Assembly: GCF_000478825.2 (NCBI RefSeq) | Contig: NZ_CP007542.1 | Location: 186,001 to 250,000, forward strand | Direction of reading: 5' to 3' | DNA: 64,000 nt | Origin: Synechocystis sp. PCC 6714 | Lineage (GTDB): Bacteria > Cyanobacteriota > Cyanobacteriia > Cyanobacteriales > Microcystaceae | In this document: positions 39,289-50,056 of the stretch, one piece after another | Numbering within the stretch: the stretch's first letter is position 1 | Layout: each line of letters begins with the position of its first letter | The notes under the pieces: generated by a model | Told to the model about the DNA's origin: nothing | What the model saw: the letters and a program-made list of their open reading frames with translations, nothing else | Databases searched by the model: none | Program-made: the position numbers and the translations under genes

Positions 39289-40659
39289 TTAGCGGGGCCA
39301 GAGTTTGCGCCACCAGGGAATAGAATCCCGGGGGCCTTCCAGATAGCTAATTTTGTCCTCAATTTCCCCCAGGGGCCAACCGGTCAAGTTGGCGAGGGTT
39401 TTCGCTTCTTCCCGTTGGCGTTTTTGCACCGTTTGACGATAGGTGTTGGCGGCGGTGCAATTCATTTCCCCCCGATAGGGACGCCGCAGGACATAACGCC
39501 CTTGGAACAATTCCTGGTTAGCGGTGTTTTGAAAACGTAAATCCTCCGGGAATTTGTCAGGAGTGTAGCGCAAATGTAAACGGGTGATGAACACATTGCT
39601 ATTGCCAGGGAAAGGCATACCCCGGAAGGAAGGATTGGGGCTCGCACTGGGTTGGTCTAACCAAAATACTCCGGCTTCTTGCAGTTCTTGGGGGGAAAGG
39701 GGGTCCGCCGAACAGGGATCACAACTGCCCATGTCCCAGGCATATTCCAGAAAAGCAACATTTTTACCGGAACGTTGGTAGGCGGTGTCGAACATCGCGC
39801 CATAGAACTGGCCAAATTTCCCCTGGACAAATTCGGGTAACTCCAGATTGGAGGGAATTTTTTCGGTGCGATAGTTAGTAACTTCTACTGCTCCCCGGGG
39901 AGATAACAGATAAACAATTAATTCCTGGGGACCATCTGCATTGACCATGCCTAAACGGATGGGGAGCATAAACCGCGGGGATTCATAAGCCATCATCAGC
40001 GGCCTCAAGGCTTGAAATCCTTGGCGATCGAATTCTTTCAGGTTAACCTTAGCGACAAAAAACTTTAGCCCTTGTTTGATATATGCTCCTAGCACATCGG
40101 TGGCCCCAGGGGGAATGCGGTAATTATTTTGGTTTAACCAAGTTTCTAGGCCATTGGACTCCTTGGCACTGAGGATGAGAATGTCATATTCCCCCACGGA
40201 AAACTGATTTTCGATGGTTACCCCCAGCGCTTCATTGCTCATTTTTTCTTGCAATCCCCGGGTCATGCTGGGGGCCGCTGGCATTGCATCCATAAATTGA
40301 CGGCCACCGTAGGTTTCACAGGGATTATCGTCAAAATATTCCACCAAACGGGGAGCACTAAAATTATCTAAACGCTCAATTATTTTTCTTTCTGCCACAT
40401 TGACCTGGTCTTCCTGTAAGACCACCGGCACCGGCACTACGAGGGCAAAATCCTGCACGTCCCCTTGGTAATCGTTGGCCATGGTCAGCACAGTTCGATC
40501 GCCATCTTTGGCGATAATCACCTGGGATGCATGGTTATAAAGACTGGTGTCCGCCTGGGCGACGTAAAAGCCACAGAATGCTAGGGCCGGGGGAGTGGAT
40601 AACAGTAAACCGAGGAAAAAACAGACCAGAATGGGTACCGGACGGAAGTAGGCAAACAT
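39289..40659 (-). CDS. DUF2330 exported protein
   Basis: A 456-residue protein with an N-terminal signal (MFAYFRPVPILVCFFLGLLL, cleavage near ALAF) followed by the DUF2330 start CGFYVAQADTSLYNHASQV and the ALVVPVP segment. Several cysteines (for example GSCDPCSADP) suggest disulfides. The C-terminal 60 residues are charged and helical. ATG 40659 starts the signal peptide directly; an in-frame GTG at 40680 is an alternative. Role unknown. Confidence 0.82.
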   Translation of the reverse strand: MFAYFRPVPILVCFFLGLLLSTPPALAFCGFYVAQADTSLYNHASQVIIAKDGDRTVLTMANDYQGDVQDFALVVPVPVVLQEDQVNVAERKIIERLDNFSAPRLVEYFDDNPCETYGGRQFMDAMPAAPSMTRGLQEKMSNEALGVTIENQFSVGEYDILILSAKESNGLETWLNQNNYRIPPGATDVLGAYIKQGLKFFVAKVNLKEFDRQGFQALRPLMMAYESPRFMLPIRLGMVNADGPQELIVYLLSPRGAVEVTNYRTEKIPSNLELPEFVQGKFGQFYGAMFDTAYQRSGKNVAFLEYAWDMGSCDPCSADPLSPQELQEAGVFWLDQPSASPNPSFRGMPFPGNSNVFITRLHLRYTPDKFPEDLRFQNTANQELFQGRYVLRRPYRGEMNCTAANTYRQTVQKRQREEAKTLANLTGWPLGEIEDKISYLEGPRDSIPWWRKLWPR

Positions 40660-40857
40660 TTTCCGGATGGCTTCGTGCACTAGTTTGGCCCCACTAAATC
40701 AAACCTGAATAAATCAGCAAACACAAGCTATTGCCTGCAATATAGTCTGCATTATCGGCGATCGCCATCGGCAAATTAATAAAACTTTGTTAATTTTTGG
40801 ATCATCATGCCATTGGGGGAAGTTCAGTCTTTGGATAGATTGTTAAGTTAGATAGGA

Positions 40858-41367
40858 ATGGCTGAGCCATTCACCTACTCCTCCCACCTATCCAAAATTA
40901 TGTTACTTTTCCTACTTCCAGGCAGCGGCGATCGCCTGGCAAAATTTTCCGCCGCAGCTTTAAGTTTCCTCTTTTTAGGATTGGGCAATTTAATAACACC
41001 ATTGGCTGTGGCTGCCCAGAATAGTCCCCTACGGCAAGGTATTCATTTCTACGGCGAGTCTGCCCAACCAGGGGTAGTGGGACAGGAATATTTTATTTTT
41101 CAGGTGCGGGGTGACCAGATTAGGGGAGCTTTCTTTGCCTACCATTCTGAGTTTGCTTGCACCCATGGCACCATCTCTGCCCAAGCGTTGGATTTGGTGG
41201 TGGAAGATCCCTATGGCGAACAACCCCCCAGCCGTTTTGCCCTGAACCTAGTCCCCCAATCACCGGTGGCCCGCAGCGGCAACAACATTGACCTAACGTT
41301 GCAGGGACTAGAGGAAATTAAAACCATTGGCGCAACGGAACAGGACATTTTGGCGGCATGTTTGTAG
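40858..41367 (+). CDS. Exported hypothetical protein
   Basis: A 169-residue product with a signal-like hydrophobic region ending AVAAQ (about residues 30-53) and a beta-rich mature part (GEYFIFQVRGDQ-like, then FACTHGTISA). Two cysteines. Translation may instead begin at the ATG at 40900, which gives a more normal signal peptide. No family recognised. Confidence 0.7.
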   Translation: MAEPFTYSSHLSKIMLLFLLPGSGDRLAKFSAAALSFLFLGLGNLITPLAVAAQNSPLRQGIHFYGESAQPGVVGQEYFIFQVRGDQIRGAFFAYHSEFACTHGTISAQALDLVVEDPYGEQPPSRFALNLVPQSPVARSGNNIDLTLQGLEEIKTIGATEQDILAACL

Positions 41368-41514
41368 CTAAAACCAATTAAACTCCCTCCTCTTGCCGAA
41401 AAAGACAAACTTTTTTGCCTCCCTTCCCTGTGGTTGGGATCAATCTGACGGTGCTCTACGTCCCAAAACCTGTAGGGTGGAATATTGCCACATTGCCAAG
41501 GAGTTTGATTTTTC

Positions 41515-43056
41515 ATGGCTATGATTGACTGGGCCATTGTGCTGGCCTATTCGGCGATCGTTATTGTCATTGGGGCGATCGCCAGTCGAAAACAGGATAA
41601 CACTGATGAATATTTCCGGGGTGCTAAACAAATTCCCTGGTGGGCCCTAGGTTTTTCCATCATTGCCACCTCTTTTTCCGCCGCTTCCCTGTTGGGGGGC
41701 CCTGGGGAGGGTTATGGCCACGGCTTCTTATATTTGCAATTGCAATTGGGGGATCTGATTGGCTATGGCCTGGTAATTGTCGTCTTTTTGCCATTTTTTG
41801 TCCGGCTCAACCTCACCACGGCCTACGAATATCTGGAAAAACGTTTCGATGCCAAAACCCGTTCCCTGGGTTCCCTCTGTTTCCTCCTCTTCGTCATTGC
41901 CCGCTTAGGGGGGTTATTGTACGCTGCGGCCCTGGTGTTATCGATTCTCACCGGCATTAGTACGAATACCGCTATTTTGATGGTGGGGGTGGTTTCCATC
42001 ATTTACACCGTTGCCGGGGGCATCACCGCGGTAGTTTGGACAGACGTGTTGCAATTTGGCATGATTTTTGTCGGCTTGGGGGCCGGCATTTGGGCCGCTG
42101 TCACCGCTGTGCCAGGGGGATTTGGGGAACTGTGGCGCATTGCTGGGGAAAACGGCAAGTTGGTGGTGTTTAATTTCGACTGGGATCCCGCTTCCATTCG
42201 TTCTCTGCCCACAGCTTTGATTGCCTATGGCATTTTGGCTTTTGCGGTGGCGGGGACTAACCAGCAGTCTGTCCAGCGCTATGTCTCCTGTGCCGATGAG
42301 CCATCTGCCCGCAAAGCTATTTTTTTGGGTTGGTTTTCCGGGGTTTTGGGGGTAGGAGCCACTCTGCTGCTGGGGATTTTATTATTCAGCTTTTACCAGT
42401 TGCAGGGGGGTCTACCGGAGGAGATTAAGCCCGATGAAATTCTTTCCTATTTCATTGTCAACCAAGTACCCCCAGGGGCATCGGGTTTTCTGGTGGCGGC
42501 TATTTTTGCGGCGGCCATGTCTTCCATTGATTCGGCTTTGCACTCTTTGGCCACTTGCATGACGGTGGATTTTTACGACCGTTACATCAATGTCCAAGCC
42601 AGTGAAATGCGCTCAGTCCGGGTGGCCCAGGGGTTAATTATTGTCTGGGGCGTAGTAGCAATCTTTTCTGCCATTTACGCCGCTTCCACCGGGCAGGATC
42701 TACTAGAATTTTTGGTGTCCTATACCACTATGTTTTTGGGCCCCCTCTTGGGAATTTTTCTGATGGGGGTATTGTTTCCGCGCATTAATGCCCTGGGCGC
42801 TTTTTACGGCACCGTGGCGGCGGTTTTACTGGTAATTGTAGCTTCCAATGCAGGTTGGCTTACTTTCCCTGGCATTTGGCGATCGGCGGTCACTGCTCCC
42901 CTAGCTGTTCTCCTAGGCTTGGTTATTTCTCTGTTTGCCAGTGCTCCAAACCCTAAGCATTTATTTGGTTTAACCATTTGGCATCCGGTGATGGACGCTC
43001 CGGTAACCAGTACCACAACCAAGCCAGGATCCGAAGACCAGGATTTAGAGGTTTAA
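41515..43056 (+). CDS. Sodium:solute symporter (SSS family)
   Basis: A 513-residue transporter with about 13 membrane helices. The SSS signature region is seen in the early segment (WWALGFSIIATSFSAASLLG) and in QFGMIFVGLGAGIWAA. The middle NQQSVQRYVSC segment is typical of sodium/glucose- and multivitamin-like members. Substrate cannot be told from sequence by eye. Confidence 0.9.
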   Translation: MAMIDWAIVLAYSAIVIVIGAIASRKQDNTDEYFRGAKQIPWWALGFSIIATSFSAASLLGGPGEGYGHGFLYLQLQLGDLIGYGLVIVVFLPFFVRLNLTTAYEYLEKRFDAKTRSLGSLCFLLFVIARLGGLLYAAALVLSILTGISTNTAILMVGVVSIIYTVAGGITAVVWTDVLQFGMIFVGLGAGIWAAVTAVPGGFGELWRIAGENGKLVVFNFDWDPASIRSLPTALIAYGILAFAVAGTNQQSVQRYVSCADEPSARKAIFLGWFSGVLGVGATLLLGILLFSFYQLQGGLPEEIKPDEILSYFIVNQVPPGASGFLVAAIFAAAMSSIDSALHSLATCMTVDFYDRYINVQASEMRSVRVAQGLIIVWGVVAIFSAIYAASTGQDLLEFLVSYTTMFLGPLLGIFLMGVLFPRINALGAFYGTVAAVLLVIVASNAGWLTFPGIWRSAVTAPLAVLLGLVISLFASAPNPKHLFGLTIWHPVMDAPVTSTTTKPGSEDQDLEV

Positions 43057-43095
43057 ACTAACTGTTTAAGTTTTGTTAAATTGAAAGGCTTTTCT

Positions 43096-43743
43096 ATGAA
43101 ATACTTACCATTTGTTGCCACGGTGATCACGGCTGTTGTCGGGGAAGTCATCCTGTTTCCATCCCAGGTTATGGCCCAATCCCCCAACCAAAATTTGCGG
43201 AGTTTTTTTGAAACGGGCCGCCCCCAATCCCAGGACACTCTTCGGTTCCAACGTCCCCCCAGCGGTGTGCCCCCTATCCGCAGCAATGCTAACAATTGGC
43301 AGTTAATTGTTTTCAGTCAGGGCAATGTTTCTTTTTGGATGCCCCCAGGAATTTTGGCCCAGGATAACGTTACCATTCCAACTGCGGCGGGGAATTTAAA
43401 TTTTCAAACCCTAACTAGCACCGATGATCAGTACCGTTATGTGGCAGCCTACGCCACCGGCTTAACTCCCCAACAAATCAGTGATCCTATGGTTTTGTTT
43501 ACGGCGATGCGAGCCAGGGTAGCCCCCGAGGAAACTTTTTCCCTAATGAATGAGCGTCCGGTTAGTTTAGGTAACTATCAAGGCTCGGAATTTACCTTTG
43601 AAAGTGATGTGGAAAGGGTAACTTTTCGTACCTATTTAGTGGGAGATAAAATCTATGCCATGGGGGTTATACAGCCACTGAACAGTACTAGAGATAACGC
43701 CAGCCGTGCTTTTCTCAATGCATTGCAGCTCATTGATGGTTAG
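43096..43743 (+). CDS. Exported hypothetical protein
   Basis: A 215-residue product with a clear signal peptide (MKYLPFVATVITAVVG onward, cleavage near VMAQS) and a soluble periplasmic domain without cysteines. ATG 43096 is used; the frame extends to a TTG at 43081. It is 35 bases upstream of cobQ, but a functional link is not evident. Confidence 0.75.
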   Translation: MKYLPFVATVITAVVGEVILFPSQVMAQSPNQNLRSFFETGRPQSQDTLRFQRPPSGVPPIRSNANNWQLIVFSQGNVSFWMPPGILAQDNVTIPTAAGNLNFQTLTSTDDQYRYVAAYATGLTPQQISDPMVLFTAMRARVAPEETFSLMNERPVSLGNYQGSEFTFESDVERVTFRTYLVGDKIYAMGVIQPLNSTRDNASRAFLNALQLIDG

Positions 43744-43778
43744 AGAATGTGTATGACCCACACAGGGGCCACAGACCG

Positions 43779-45260
43779 ATGAAAGCAATTATGGTGGTGG
43801 GTACCACATCCCACGCAGGTAAATCATTTTTGACCACCGCTTTGTGTCGCCTGCTCCACCGTCGAGGCCATCGGGTAACGCCTTTCAAAGGTCAGAATAT
43901 GGCCCTTAATGCCTTTGTTACTGTGGATGGATGGGAAATGGGCCATGCCCAAGCAGTGCAGGCCTGGGCCGCCCAAACGGTTCCCCAAGTGACAATGAAT
44001 CCCATTCTGCTCAAGCCCCAGGGGGATATGACTTCCCAGGTAATCATGTTGGGCCAAGTGGTAGGCATAACCCGGGCCCAGGAATATTATCAGCACTACT
44101 TTAACCGGGGTTGGCAGGCGATCGCCGACTCGTTGGAGACCCTAGGGCAGCAATTTGATGTAGTGGTGTGCGAAGGGGCCGGCAGTCCAGCGGAAATTAA
44201 CCTCAAACACCGGGATCTAACTAATATGCGGGTGGCCAAGCATCTCCAAGCGGCCACCATTCTGATTGCCGACATCGACCGGGGTGGCGTCTTTGCCCAT
44301 GTCGTGGGCACGTTGCAACTATTGGAACCCGAAGAAAGGGCTTTGATTAAAGGCATTGTCATCAACAAATTTCGGGGCCAGCGTTCCCTGTTGGACAGCG
44401 GTGTTAGTTGGCTGGAGGAATATACGGGCATTCCCGTATTGGGAGTGATTCCCTATGGGCAAAATCTTTTCTCTGCGGAAGATTCCCTTGATTTACTAGA
44501 AAGAAGTCGTCGTCCCAGCCAAGGGGATATTCGCATAGTGGTGCTCCGCTTGCCCCGCATTGCCAACTTCACTGATTTTGAACCCTTGGAAGTAGAAACC
44601 GGTGTTTATGTCGATTATCTCCCCCTGGAAAAAAATCTTGGTCAGCCCGATGTAGTTATCATTCCCGGCACCAAAACTACGATCGCCGATCTGCAAGCCT
44701 TACAACACAGTGGCATGGGGGCGCAAATTAAGGCCTACGCCCAAGCCGGGGGCATGGTAATGGGCATTTGTGGCGGTTACCAAATTTTGGGGCACACCAT
44801 TAGCGATCCGGAGGCAGTGGAAGGCGATATCGGCAGTTACCCTGGTTTGGGACTCTTACCCATAGAAACTTTAATTACCTCCCCAAAAATTACCCGTCAA
44901 TGTGTGACAACAGCCCATTTTCCCCAATGGGGTTTACCCATTACAGGTTATGAAATACACCAAGGCCGCAGTCAATGGTTAGGCCCAAGCCAAGATTTCC
45001 TGGCCATGTTTGACCAAGAAGATTTGGGCATGGTCAATCAAGCACAAAACCTTTGGGGATGCTACCTCCACGGCTTATTTGATAACGGTGCCTGGCGGCG
45101 GAGTTGGCTAAATAATGTACGCCAGAGAAAGGGTTTAGAGCCATTAACAACTCACATTGGCAACTATCAGCAACAACGGGAAGAGATGTTAGATTCATTG
45201 GCGGATTTTGTCGAAACCCATGTCAACCTCGATCCCATTTTTGGGCTTCTTCGGACATGA
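43779..45260 (+). CDS. cobQ: Cobyric acid synthase (glutamine-hydrolysing)
   Basis: Amidates four side chains of adenosyl-cobyrinic a,c-diamide in (pseudo)cobalamin synthesis. The dethiobiotin-synthetase-like ATP domain begins MVVGTTSHAGKSFLTTALCR. The class-I amidotransferase domain has the nucleophile Cys in GICGGYQILG and the His in GCYLHGLFDN. The start at ATG 43779 removes ten residues from the longer GTG frame at 43749. 493 residues, as expected. Confidence 0.94.
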   Translation: MKAIMVVGTTSHAGKSFLTTALCRLLHRRGHRVTPFKGQNMALNAFVTVDGWEMGHAQAVQAWAAQTVPQVTMNPILLKPQGDMTSQVIMLGQVVGITRAQEYYQHYFNRGWQAIADSLETLGQQFDVVVCEGAGSPAEINLKHRDLTNMRVAKHLQAATILIADIDRGGVFAHVVGTLQLLEPEERALIKGIVINKFRGQRSLLDSGVSWLEEYTGIPVLGVIPYGQNLFSAEDSLDLLERSRRPSQGDIRIVVLRLPRIANFTDFEPLEVETGVYVDYLPLEKNLGQPDVVIIPGTKTTIADLQALQHSGMGAQIKAYAQAGGMVMGICGGYQILGHTISDPEAVEGDIGSYPGLGLLPIETLITSPKITRQCVTTAHFPQWGLPITGYEIHQGRSQWLGPSQDFLAMFDQEDLGMVNQAQNLWGCYLHGLFDNGAWRRSWLNNVRQRKGLEPLTTHIGNYQQQREEMLDSLADFVETHVNLDPIFGLLRT

Positions 45261-45392
45261 TTTTGCTAGAAAAAATCTGCTCCCATTATCCCCATTGAAA
45301 TACAGCAAATTATATTATCTTGGCAATTGAATGCCGGCGGGATTGCTTTTCTCCGTTAAAATTGGGGCTAGTGAAATTTTGTCTAGTAATCT

Positions 45393-45647
45393 ATGCCCCC
45401 CCGTTGGCCCCGTAAACCCGACCGTAATGATCCCTCCTTTCGTCGTTTGGACGACCGCATGAACTTCGCTGTCCACGTGGCCATTTTCTTAGCTATCAAT
45501 TCCGGTTTGTGGTTTTTCCACAATTTAAACCGGGCCGAATGGCCTTGGTTAACCCCCCTTTCCGCCATTTGGTTAGGGGTTTTGCTTATGCATCTGTTGT
45601 ATATTGCCTTCATTGCCGATTATTCCCCTTCCACCAGTAAGAGTTAG
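45393..45647 (+). CDS. 2TM-domain protein
   Basis: An 84-residue protein with a basic N-terminus ([11 protein letters not shown]), two membrane helices (about 24-42 and 52-74) and a short polar tail. This is the bacterial 2TM domain pattern, sometimes fused to histidine kinases but here alone. It precedes ureC by 41 bases; no link to urease is known. Confidence 0.72.
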   Translation: MPPRWPRKPDRNDPSFRRLDDRMNFAVHVAIFLAINSGLWFFHNLNRAEWPWLTPLSAIWLGVLLMHLLYIAFIADYSPSTSKS

Positions 45648-45688
45648 ACAATTTAACCCCCTCAGCATTAACAAAGGAAATTATTGCC

Positions 45689-47398
45689 ATGAGCTATCGG
45701 ATGGACCGCCACAGCTACGCCCACACCTTTGGCCCGACGGTGGGGGATAAAGTCCGGTTAGCCGATACAGAATTATTTATCGAGGTGGAACAGGACTATA
45801 CCACCTATGGTGATGAGGTCAAGTTTGGCGGCGGTAAGGTGGTGCGGGATGGCATGGGACAATCTCCCTTAAGCCGGGCGGAGGGGGCGGTGGATGTGGT
45901 AATTACCAACGCCCTAATTCTCGATTGGTGGGGCATCGTCAAAGCCGATGTGGGCATTAAAGATGGGCGCATCTGTGCCATTGGCAAAGCGGGAAATCCC
46001 CATATTCAAGACAAGGTTTCCATCATCATTGGCCCCAGCACCGAGGCGATCGCTGGAGAGGGCATGATCCTAACAGCGGGAGGCATTGACGCCCATGTGC
46101 ATTTTATTTGCCCCCAGCAAATTGAAACGGCCATAGCTTCGGGGATTACCACCCTAGTGGGGGGGGGCACTGGGCCAACGACGGGCACCAATGCCACCAC
46201 TTGTACTCCCGGGGCATGGAATATTCACCGTATGTTACAGGCGGCCGATGCTTTCCCCGTTAACCTCGGTTTTTTGGGTAAAGGCAATGGCAGTCAGCCA
46301 GCGGCCTTAGCAGAACAAATCAGGGCCGGGGCGATCGGTCTCAAACTCCATGAGGATTGGGGCACCACCCCGGCAACCATCGATACCTGTTTGAGCGTAG
46401 CGGAAGATTATGACGTTCAAGTGGCGATCCACACCGACACCCTCAATGAAGCAGGGTTTGTGGAAACCACCATTGCCGCCCTGAAAAATCGTGTCATTCA
46501 CACCTACCACACCGAAGGGGCCGGTGGTGGCCACGCGCCGGACATCATCAAAATTTGTGGAGAGTTGAACGTCCTTCCCTCCTCCACCAATCCCACCCGG
46601 CCCTACACGGTCAATACCCTGGAAGAACACCTAGACATGTTGATGCATTGTCACCACCTCGATCCCGATATTGCAGAAGATGTGGCCTTTGCTGAATCCC
46701 GTATCCGGAGGGAAACCATTGCGGCGGAAGATATTTTGCACGATTTGGGAGCTTTCAGCATTATTTCCTCCGATTCCCAAGCCATGGGGCGGGTGGGGGA
46801 AGTGGTCTGTCGCACCTGGCAAACGGCCCACAAAATGAAGGTGCAACGGGGCTCTCTAATTGGTGAAAGGGGAAATAACGATAATCTCCGGGCTAAGCGG
46901 TACGTGGCCAAGTACACCATCAACCCTGCCATTACCCACGGCATTGCTGAGGAAATTGGTTCGGTGGAAGTGGGCAAATTGGCAGACCTGTGCCTTTGGA
47001 ATCCAGCCTTTTTTGGAGTTAAACCGGAATTAGTCATTAAGGGGGGCATGGTGGCCTACGCCCAGATGGGGGATGCCAATGCTAGTATTCCCTCCCCTCA
47101 GCCGGTGCATATGCAACCCATGTTTGCCAGTTATGGCGGGGCGATCGCCGCTACGAGTGTCACCTTTGTGTCCCAGAAAGCGGCCAAAAAAGATATTGGG
47201 GAAAGGTTGGGACTGCAAAAACCAGTGGTGGCGGTGAAAAATATTCGTCAGTTAACGAAACGGGATTTAAAACTAAACGATTATTTGCCCCACATTGAGG
47301 TGGATCCGGAAACCTACGAGGTGCGGGCCGATGGGGAATTACTCACCTGTGAACCGGCCATAGTGCTACCCATGGCCCAACGCTATTTTCTGTTTTAG
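45689..47398 (+). CDS. ureC: Urease alpha subunit
   Basis: Catalytic subunit hydrolysing urea to ammonia and carbamate at a dinickel site. The carbamylated lysine is in [12 protein letters not shown], metal histidines are in [11 protein letters not shown] and [10 protein letters not shown] and [12 protein letters not shown], the flap cysteine is in [11 protein letters not shown], and the aspartate is in [11 protein letters not shown]. 569 residues, normal. No other ure gene is adjacent, as in Synechocystis, where urease genes are scattered. Confidence 0.97.
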   Translation: MSYRMDRHSYAHTFGPTVGDKVRLADTELFIEVEQDYTTYGDEVKFGGGKVVRDGMGQSPLSRAEGAVDVVITNALILDWWGIVKADVGIKDGRICAIGKAGNPHIQDKVSIIIGPSTEAIAGEGMILTAGGIDAHVHFICPQQIETAIASGITTLVGGGTGPTTGTNATTCTPGAWNIHRMLQAADAFPVNLGFLGKGNGSQPAALAEQIRAGAIGLKLHEDWGTTPATIDTCLSVAEDYDVQVAIHTDTLNEAGFVETTIAALKNRVIHTYHTEGAGGGHAPDIIKICGELNVLPSSTNPTRPYTVNTLEEHLDMLMHCHHLDPDIAEDVAFAESRIRRETIAAEDILHDLGAFSIISSDSQAMGRVGEVVCRTWQTAHKMKVQRGSLIGERGNNDNLRAKRYVAKYTINPAITHGIAEEIGSVEVGKLADLCLWNPAFFGVKPELVIKGGMVAYAQMGDANASIPSPQPVHMQPMFASYGGAIAATSVTFVSQKAAKKDIGERLGLQKPVVAVKNIRQLTKRDLKLNDYLPHIEVDPETYEVRADGELLTCEPAIVLPMAQRYFLF

Positions 47399-47511
47399 CC
47401 AAACTTTCAAACTTATCTTTTGGCGATCGGGCAATCTGCTAGGATGGCTGTGAATTGCCCACCTTTGCCCAATGTTGCCTCAACGTTTGTAAACTAAAGT
47501 GTCCTGAAGCC

Positions 47512-47847
47512 ATGGCCGTTGAACCCATTCCCCCCATCACCTTGCCCCCAATCCAAGATCCCGCTCAAGAAGGAACTTGGTTGAAGGAGGGACTACAACA
47601 GTGGTTGAACCAGGAGTTTATCCCGGAAAGGATTAACGACACCATTGCAGAACGGGCGGCCCAAATTTTTGTACGCCAAAGGTTGGAAGGGGAAAATGAT
47701 CTTGGTTCCCTGGTGATTGCCATTGTGACAGAAATGCAGGCTTTTGATTTTCGGGAAAGTTTTTTTAGCGAATTTGCCGTGGCCAACGCCGTCAGTGATC
47801 TAATTTTGGCGAGTTTGGGTTACGAAACCTGTTGTGGCCAGTCTTAA
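47512..47847 (+). CDS. Conserved hypothetical protein
   Basis: A 111-residue soluble acidic protein beginning MAVEPIPPITLPPIQDPAQE. Helical middle (RINDTIAERAAQIFVRQRL) and a C-terminal GYETCCGQS. ATG 47512 is chosen; the longer TTG frame at 47455 overlaps the HIP1-rich leader. I do not recognise a family. Confidence 0.7.
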   Translation: MAVEPIPPITLPPIQDPAQEGTWLKEGLQQWLNQEFIPERINDTIAERAAQIFVRQRLEGENDLGSLVIAIVTEMQAFDFRESFFSEFAVANAVSDLILASLGYETCCGQS

Positions 47848-47892
47848 AGTAGTACAAGCTTAGGTGATCGCTACTTGTTTGTAGGAGTTAAT

Positions 47893-48669
47893 TTGGTCAG
47901 CATCACCGTTCAAGGCAAAACCTTTACCCATATCCAAGCCCTCATTTTCGATAAGGACGGTACCCTAGAGAATTCCAAAGTGTATCTGGAAAAACTCACC
48001 GTGGCTCGGTTAGCGTTATTGGAGCAAGAAATACCAAAACCCAATTTTGGCGATCGCCTGGCGGGGGCCTTTGGTTTTGACCGTAGCAATGAACAATTGG
48101 ATCCGGGGGGATTGATGGCGGTGGGCAGTCGCCGGGATAACATTATTGCCGCCGCTAGCTACATTGCCGAACAGGGCTATGGCTGGTTTGAAAGTTTAGA
48201 TATGGCCAATAGTTGTTTTGATGAGGCCGACCGCCAAATTATTGCCAATGGCGACACCTGTCCCATGTTCCCCGGGGTGGAAAAAAGTCTTCAATTTTGG
48301 CAAAGCCAAGGGGTCAAAGTTGCTATCCTTTCCGCTGCCCGCCAATGGAGTGTGGAACGATTTATTCGTGATCATAAATTGGAAAGTCTGGTGGATGTGG
48401 CCAAGGGTTCTGACCAGGGATTAAGTAAGCCCGATCCAGCTCTGTACCTTTTAACTTGCCAGGAATTGAACGTTACACCAGAGCAAACCCTAATGATTGG
48501 GGATGCCCAGGGGGATATCACCATGGCCAAGGGGGCCGGGGCCCAGGGGGCGATCGCCATTCATTGGCCCGGCTACGCCATGGGGAACCTGTTAGGGGCC
48601 GATGCCACTATCACCAATTTGCAAGAAATTCGGCCCCAAGTCTTGATTAGCTCAATTCCTTCCCCCTAG
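47893..48669 (+). CDS. HAD-family phosphatase, phosphoglycolate-phosphatase-like
   Basis: A 258-residue HAD hydrolase. Motif I LIFDKDGTLENS, motif II VAILSAAR, Lys in GLSKPDPALYLLTC and motif III MIGDAQGDITMAKGAGA are all present. The start is probably TTG at 47893, five bases after AGGAG (47883-47887); another TTG lies at 47875. Substrate is likely a small phosphate ester. Confidence 0.87.
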   Translation: MVSITVQGKTFTHIQALIFDKDGTLENSKVYLEKLTVARLALLEQEIPKPNFGDRLAGAFGFDRSNEQLDPGGLMAVGSRRDNIIAAASYIAEQGYGWFESLDMANSCFDEADRQIIANGDTCPMFPGVEKSLQFWQSQGVKVAILSAARQWSVERFIRDHKLESLVDVAKGSDQGLSKPDPALYLLTCQELNVTPEQTLMIGDAQGDITMAKGAGAQGAIAIHWPGYAMGNLLGADATITNLQEIRPQVLISSIPSP

Positions 48670-48747
48670 CTTGAGCCAAAACGACAAACGTGGGAAGATA
48701 GCCCTGTCTTGCCCATAGACCTGGTTTTTATTTTTTGGTTAGCCCCT

Positions 48748-49950
48748 ATGCAGTGCCGTGTTTGCGATTCTACCCGTCTGGATTTGGCGATCGATTTGGG
48801 AGAACAACCCTGGTGCAACCATTTTCTCACCCCGGCGGAAGTAGGCCAGGAACCCTACTATCCCCTGAGAGTGTTATATTGCCAGGACTGCGGCACCGTG
48901 CAGTTGGACTATACCGTTAAAAAAGAAATTATGTTCGGGGACCACACCTATCTATCCGGTGTGACCAAATCCCTCAGTGATCACTTTGCCAAAGTGGCCC
49001 AGGAGGTGGACGAACGCTTTTTTGCCGATACCCCTGGAAAATCAGTGCTGGACATTGGTTCCAACGACGGTACCCAGTTAAAGCATTTCCAAGCCCTGGG
49101 CTATGACGTGTTGGGGGTAGAGTCCTCCAAAACCACCGCCAAAATTGCCAATGATGCCGGCGTTCCCACCCTCAATGATTTTTTCAATCTTGATGTGGTA
49201 GAAAAGTTGGGGCGTAAGTTTTCTGCCATTAATGCGGCGGGGGTATTTTTCCATCTGGAAGAACTCCATTCCGTCACGGAAGGAATCCGGGAAGCGTTGG
49301 CGGAAGACGGAGTGTTTGTGGTGCAGTTTCTTTATATGAAACGCATTGTGGAAAACCTGGCTTTTGACCAGATTTACCATGAGCATTTGTTGTACTATAA
49401 TCTCCAAACCATTGAAGTGCTGCTCAATCGCCATGGGCTATCCATGTTCGACGCTTACTTGGCCCCCATTCACGGTGGTTCCATTGTCGGTTTTGTCACC
49501 CACCAGGGCAAACGGCAACCTACGGAACGTTTACAGGCAATGCGTCAAGCGGAGATCGATGAAAAAAGTAATGATTACCAAACCTATCTTGATTTTGCCC
49601 AACGCATTGAAACTATGAAGGCGGAAAACCTTGCCTATTTGGACCAAGCCAAGCAGGCGGGTAAAACCATTTGGGGCTTTGGCGCTCCGGTGAAAGGGAA
49701 TACATTGCTCAATTATTTTGGCATTGGTACTCAATATTTAGACTATTTGGTGGAAAAAAATGAGTTACGGCGGGGATTAGTTTCCCCGGGCATGCACATT
49801 CCCCTACTAATTGAAAAAGAGCTGACCAGTTTACCGGACATCTACTACGTCCTAGCATGGAACTTCAAAAGGGAAATTTTGGCCAATAACCAACATTTAA
49901 TCGACCAAGGAGTGGAATTTTTCTTCCCCGTTAACCCCTCTGATGCGTAA
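48748..49950 (+). CDS. Zinc-containing C-methyltransferase (Methyltransf_13/14 type)
   Basis: A 400-residue SAM-dependent methyltransferase. The N-terminal zinc-binding domain uses CRVCDST and YCQDCGTVQL; the Rossmann domain begins with VLDIGSNDGTQL; the C-terminal domain has IWGFGAPVKGNTLLNY. This three-part build is that of sugar C-methyltransferases and related enzymes. ATG 48748 starts directly at the zinc domain. No sugar-biosynthesis neighbours. Confidence 0.87.
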   Translation: MQCRVCDSTRLDLAIDLGEQPWCNHFLTPAEVGQEPYYPLRVLYCQDCGTVQLDYTVKKEIMFGDHTYLSGVTKSLSDHFAKVAQEVDERFFADTPGKSVLDIGSNDGTQLKHFQALGYDVLGVESSKTTAKIANDAGVPTLNDFFNLDVVEKLGRKFSAINAAGVFFHLEELHSVTEGIREALAEDGVFVVQFLYMKRIVENLAFDQIYHEHLLYYNLQTIEVLLNRHGLSMFDAYLAPIHGGSIVGFVTHQGKRQPTERLQAMRQAEIDEKSNDYQTYLDFAQRIETMKAENLAYLDQAKQAGKTIWGFGAPVKGNTLLNYFGIGTQYLDYLVEKNELRRGLVSPGMHIPLLIEKELTSLPDIYYVLAWNFKREILANNQHLIDQGVEFFFPVNPSDA

Positions 49951-50056
49951 TTTTATGCCATGGGTTGAGATATTGGGCGGGACTGTCGGATCTCAACTGC
50001 CCCAGGAAGATTCAGGGCAATTTCTTCAGCCTATGGCGCACACCTACCCCGATTAT

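Noticed and set aside
45689-47398. Solitary ureC as a sign of a broken urease operon
   Set aside because: Scattered urease genes are normal for Synechocystis; the subunit is intact.
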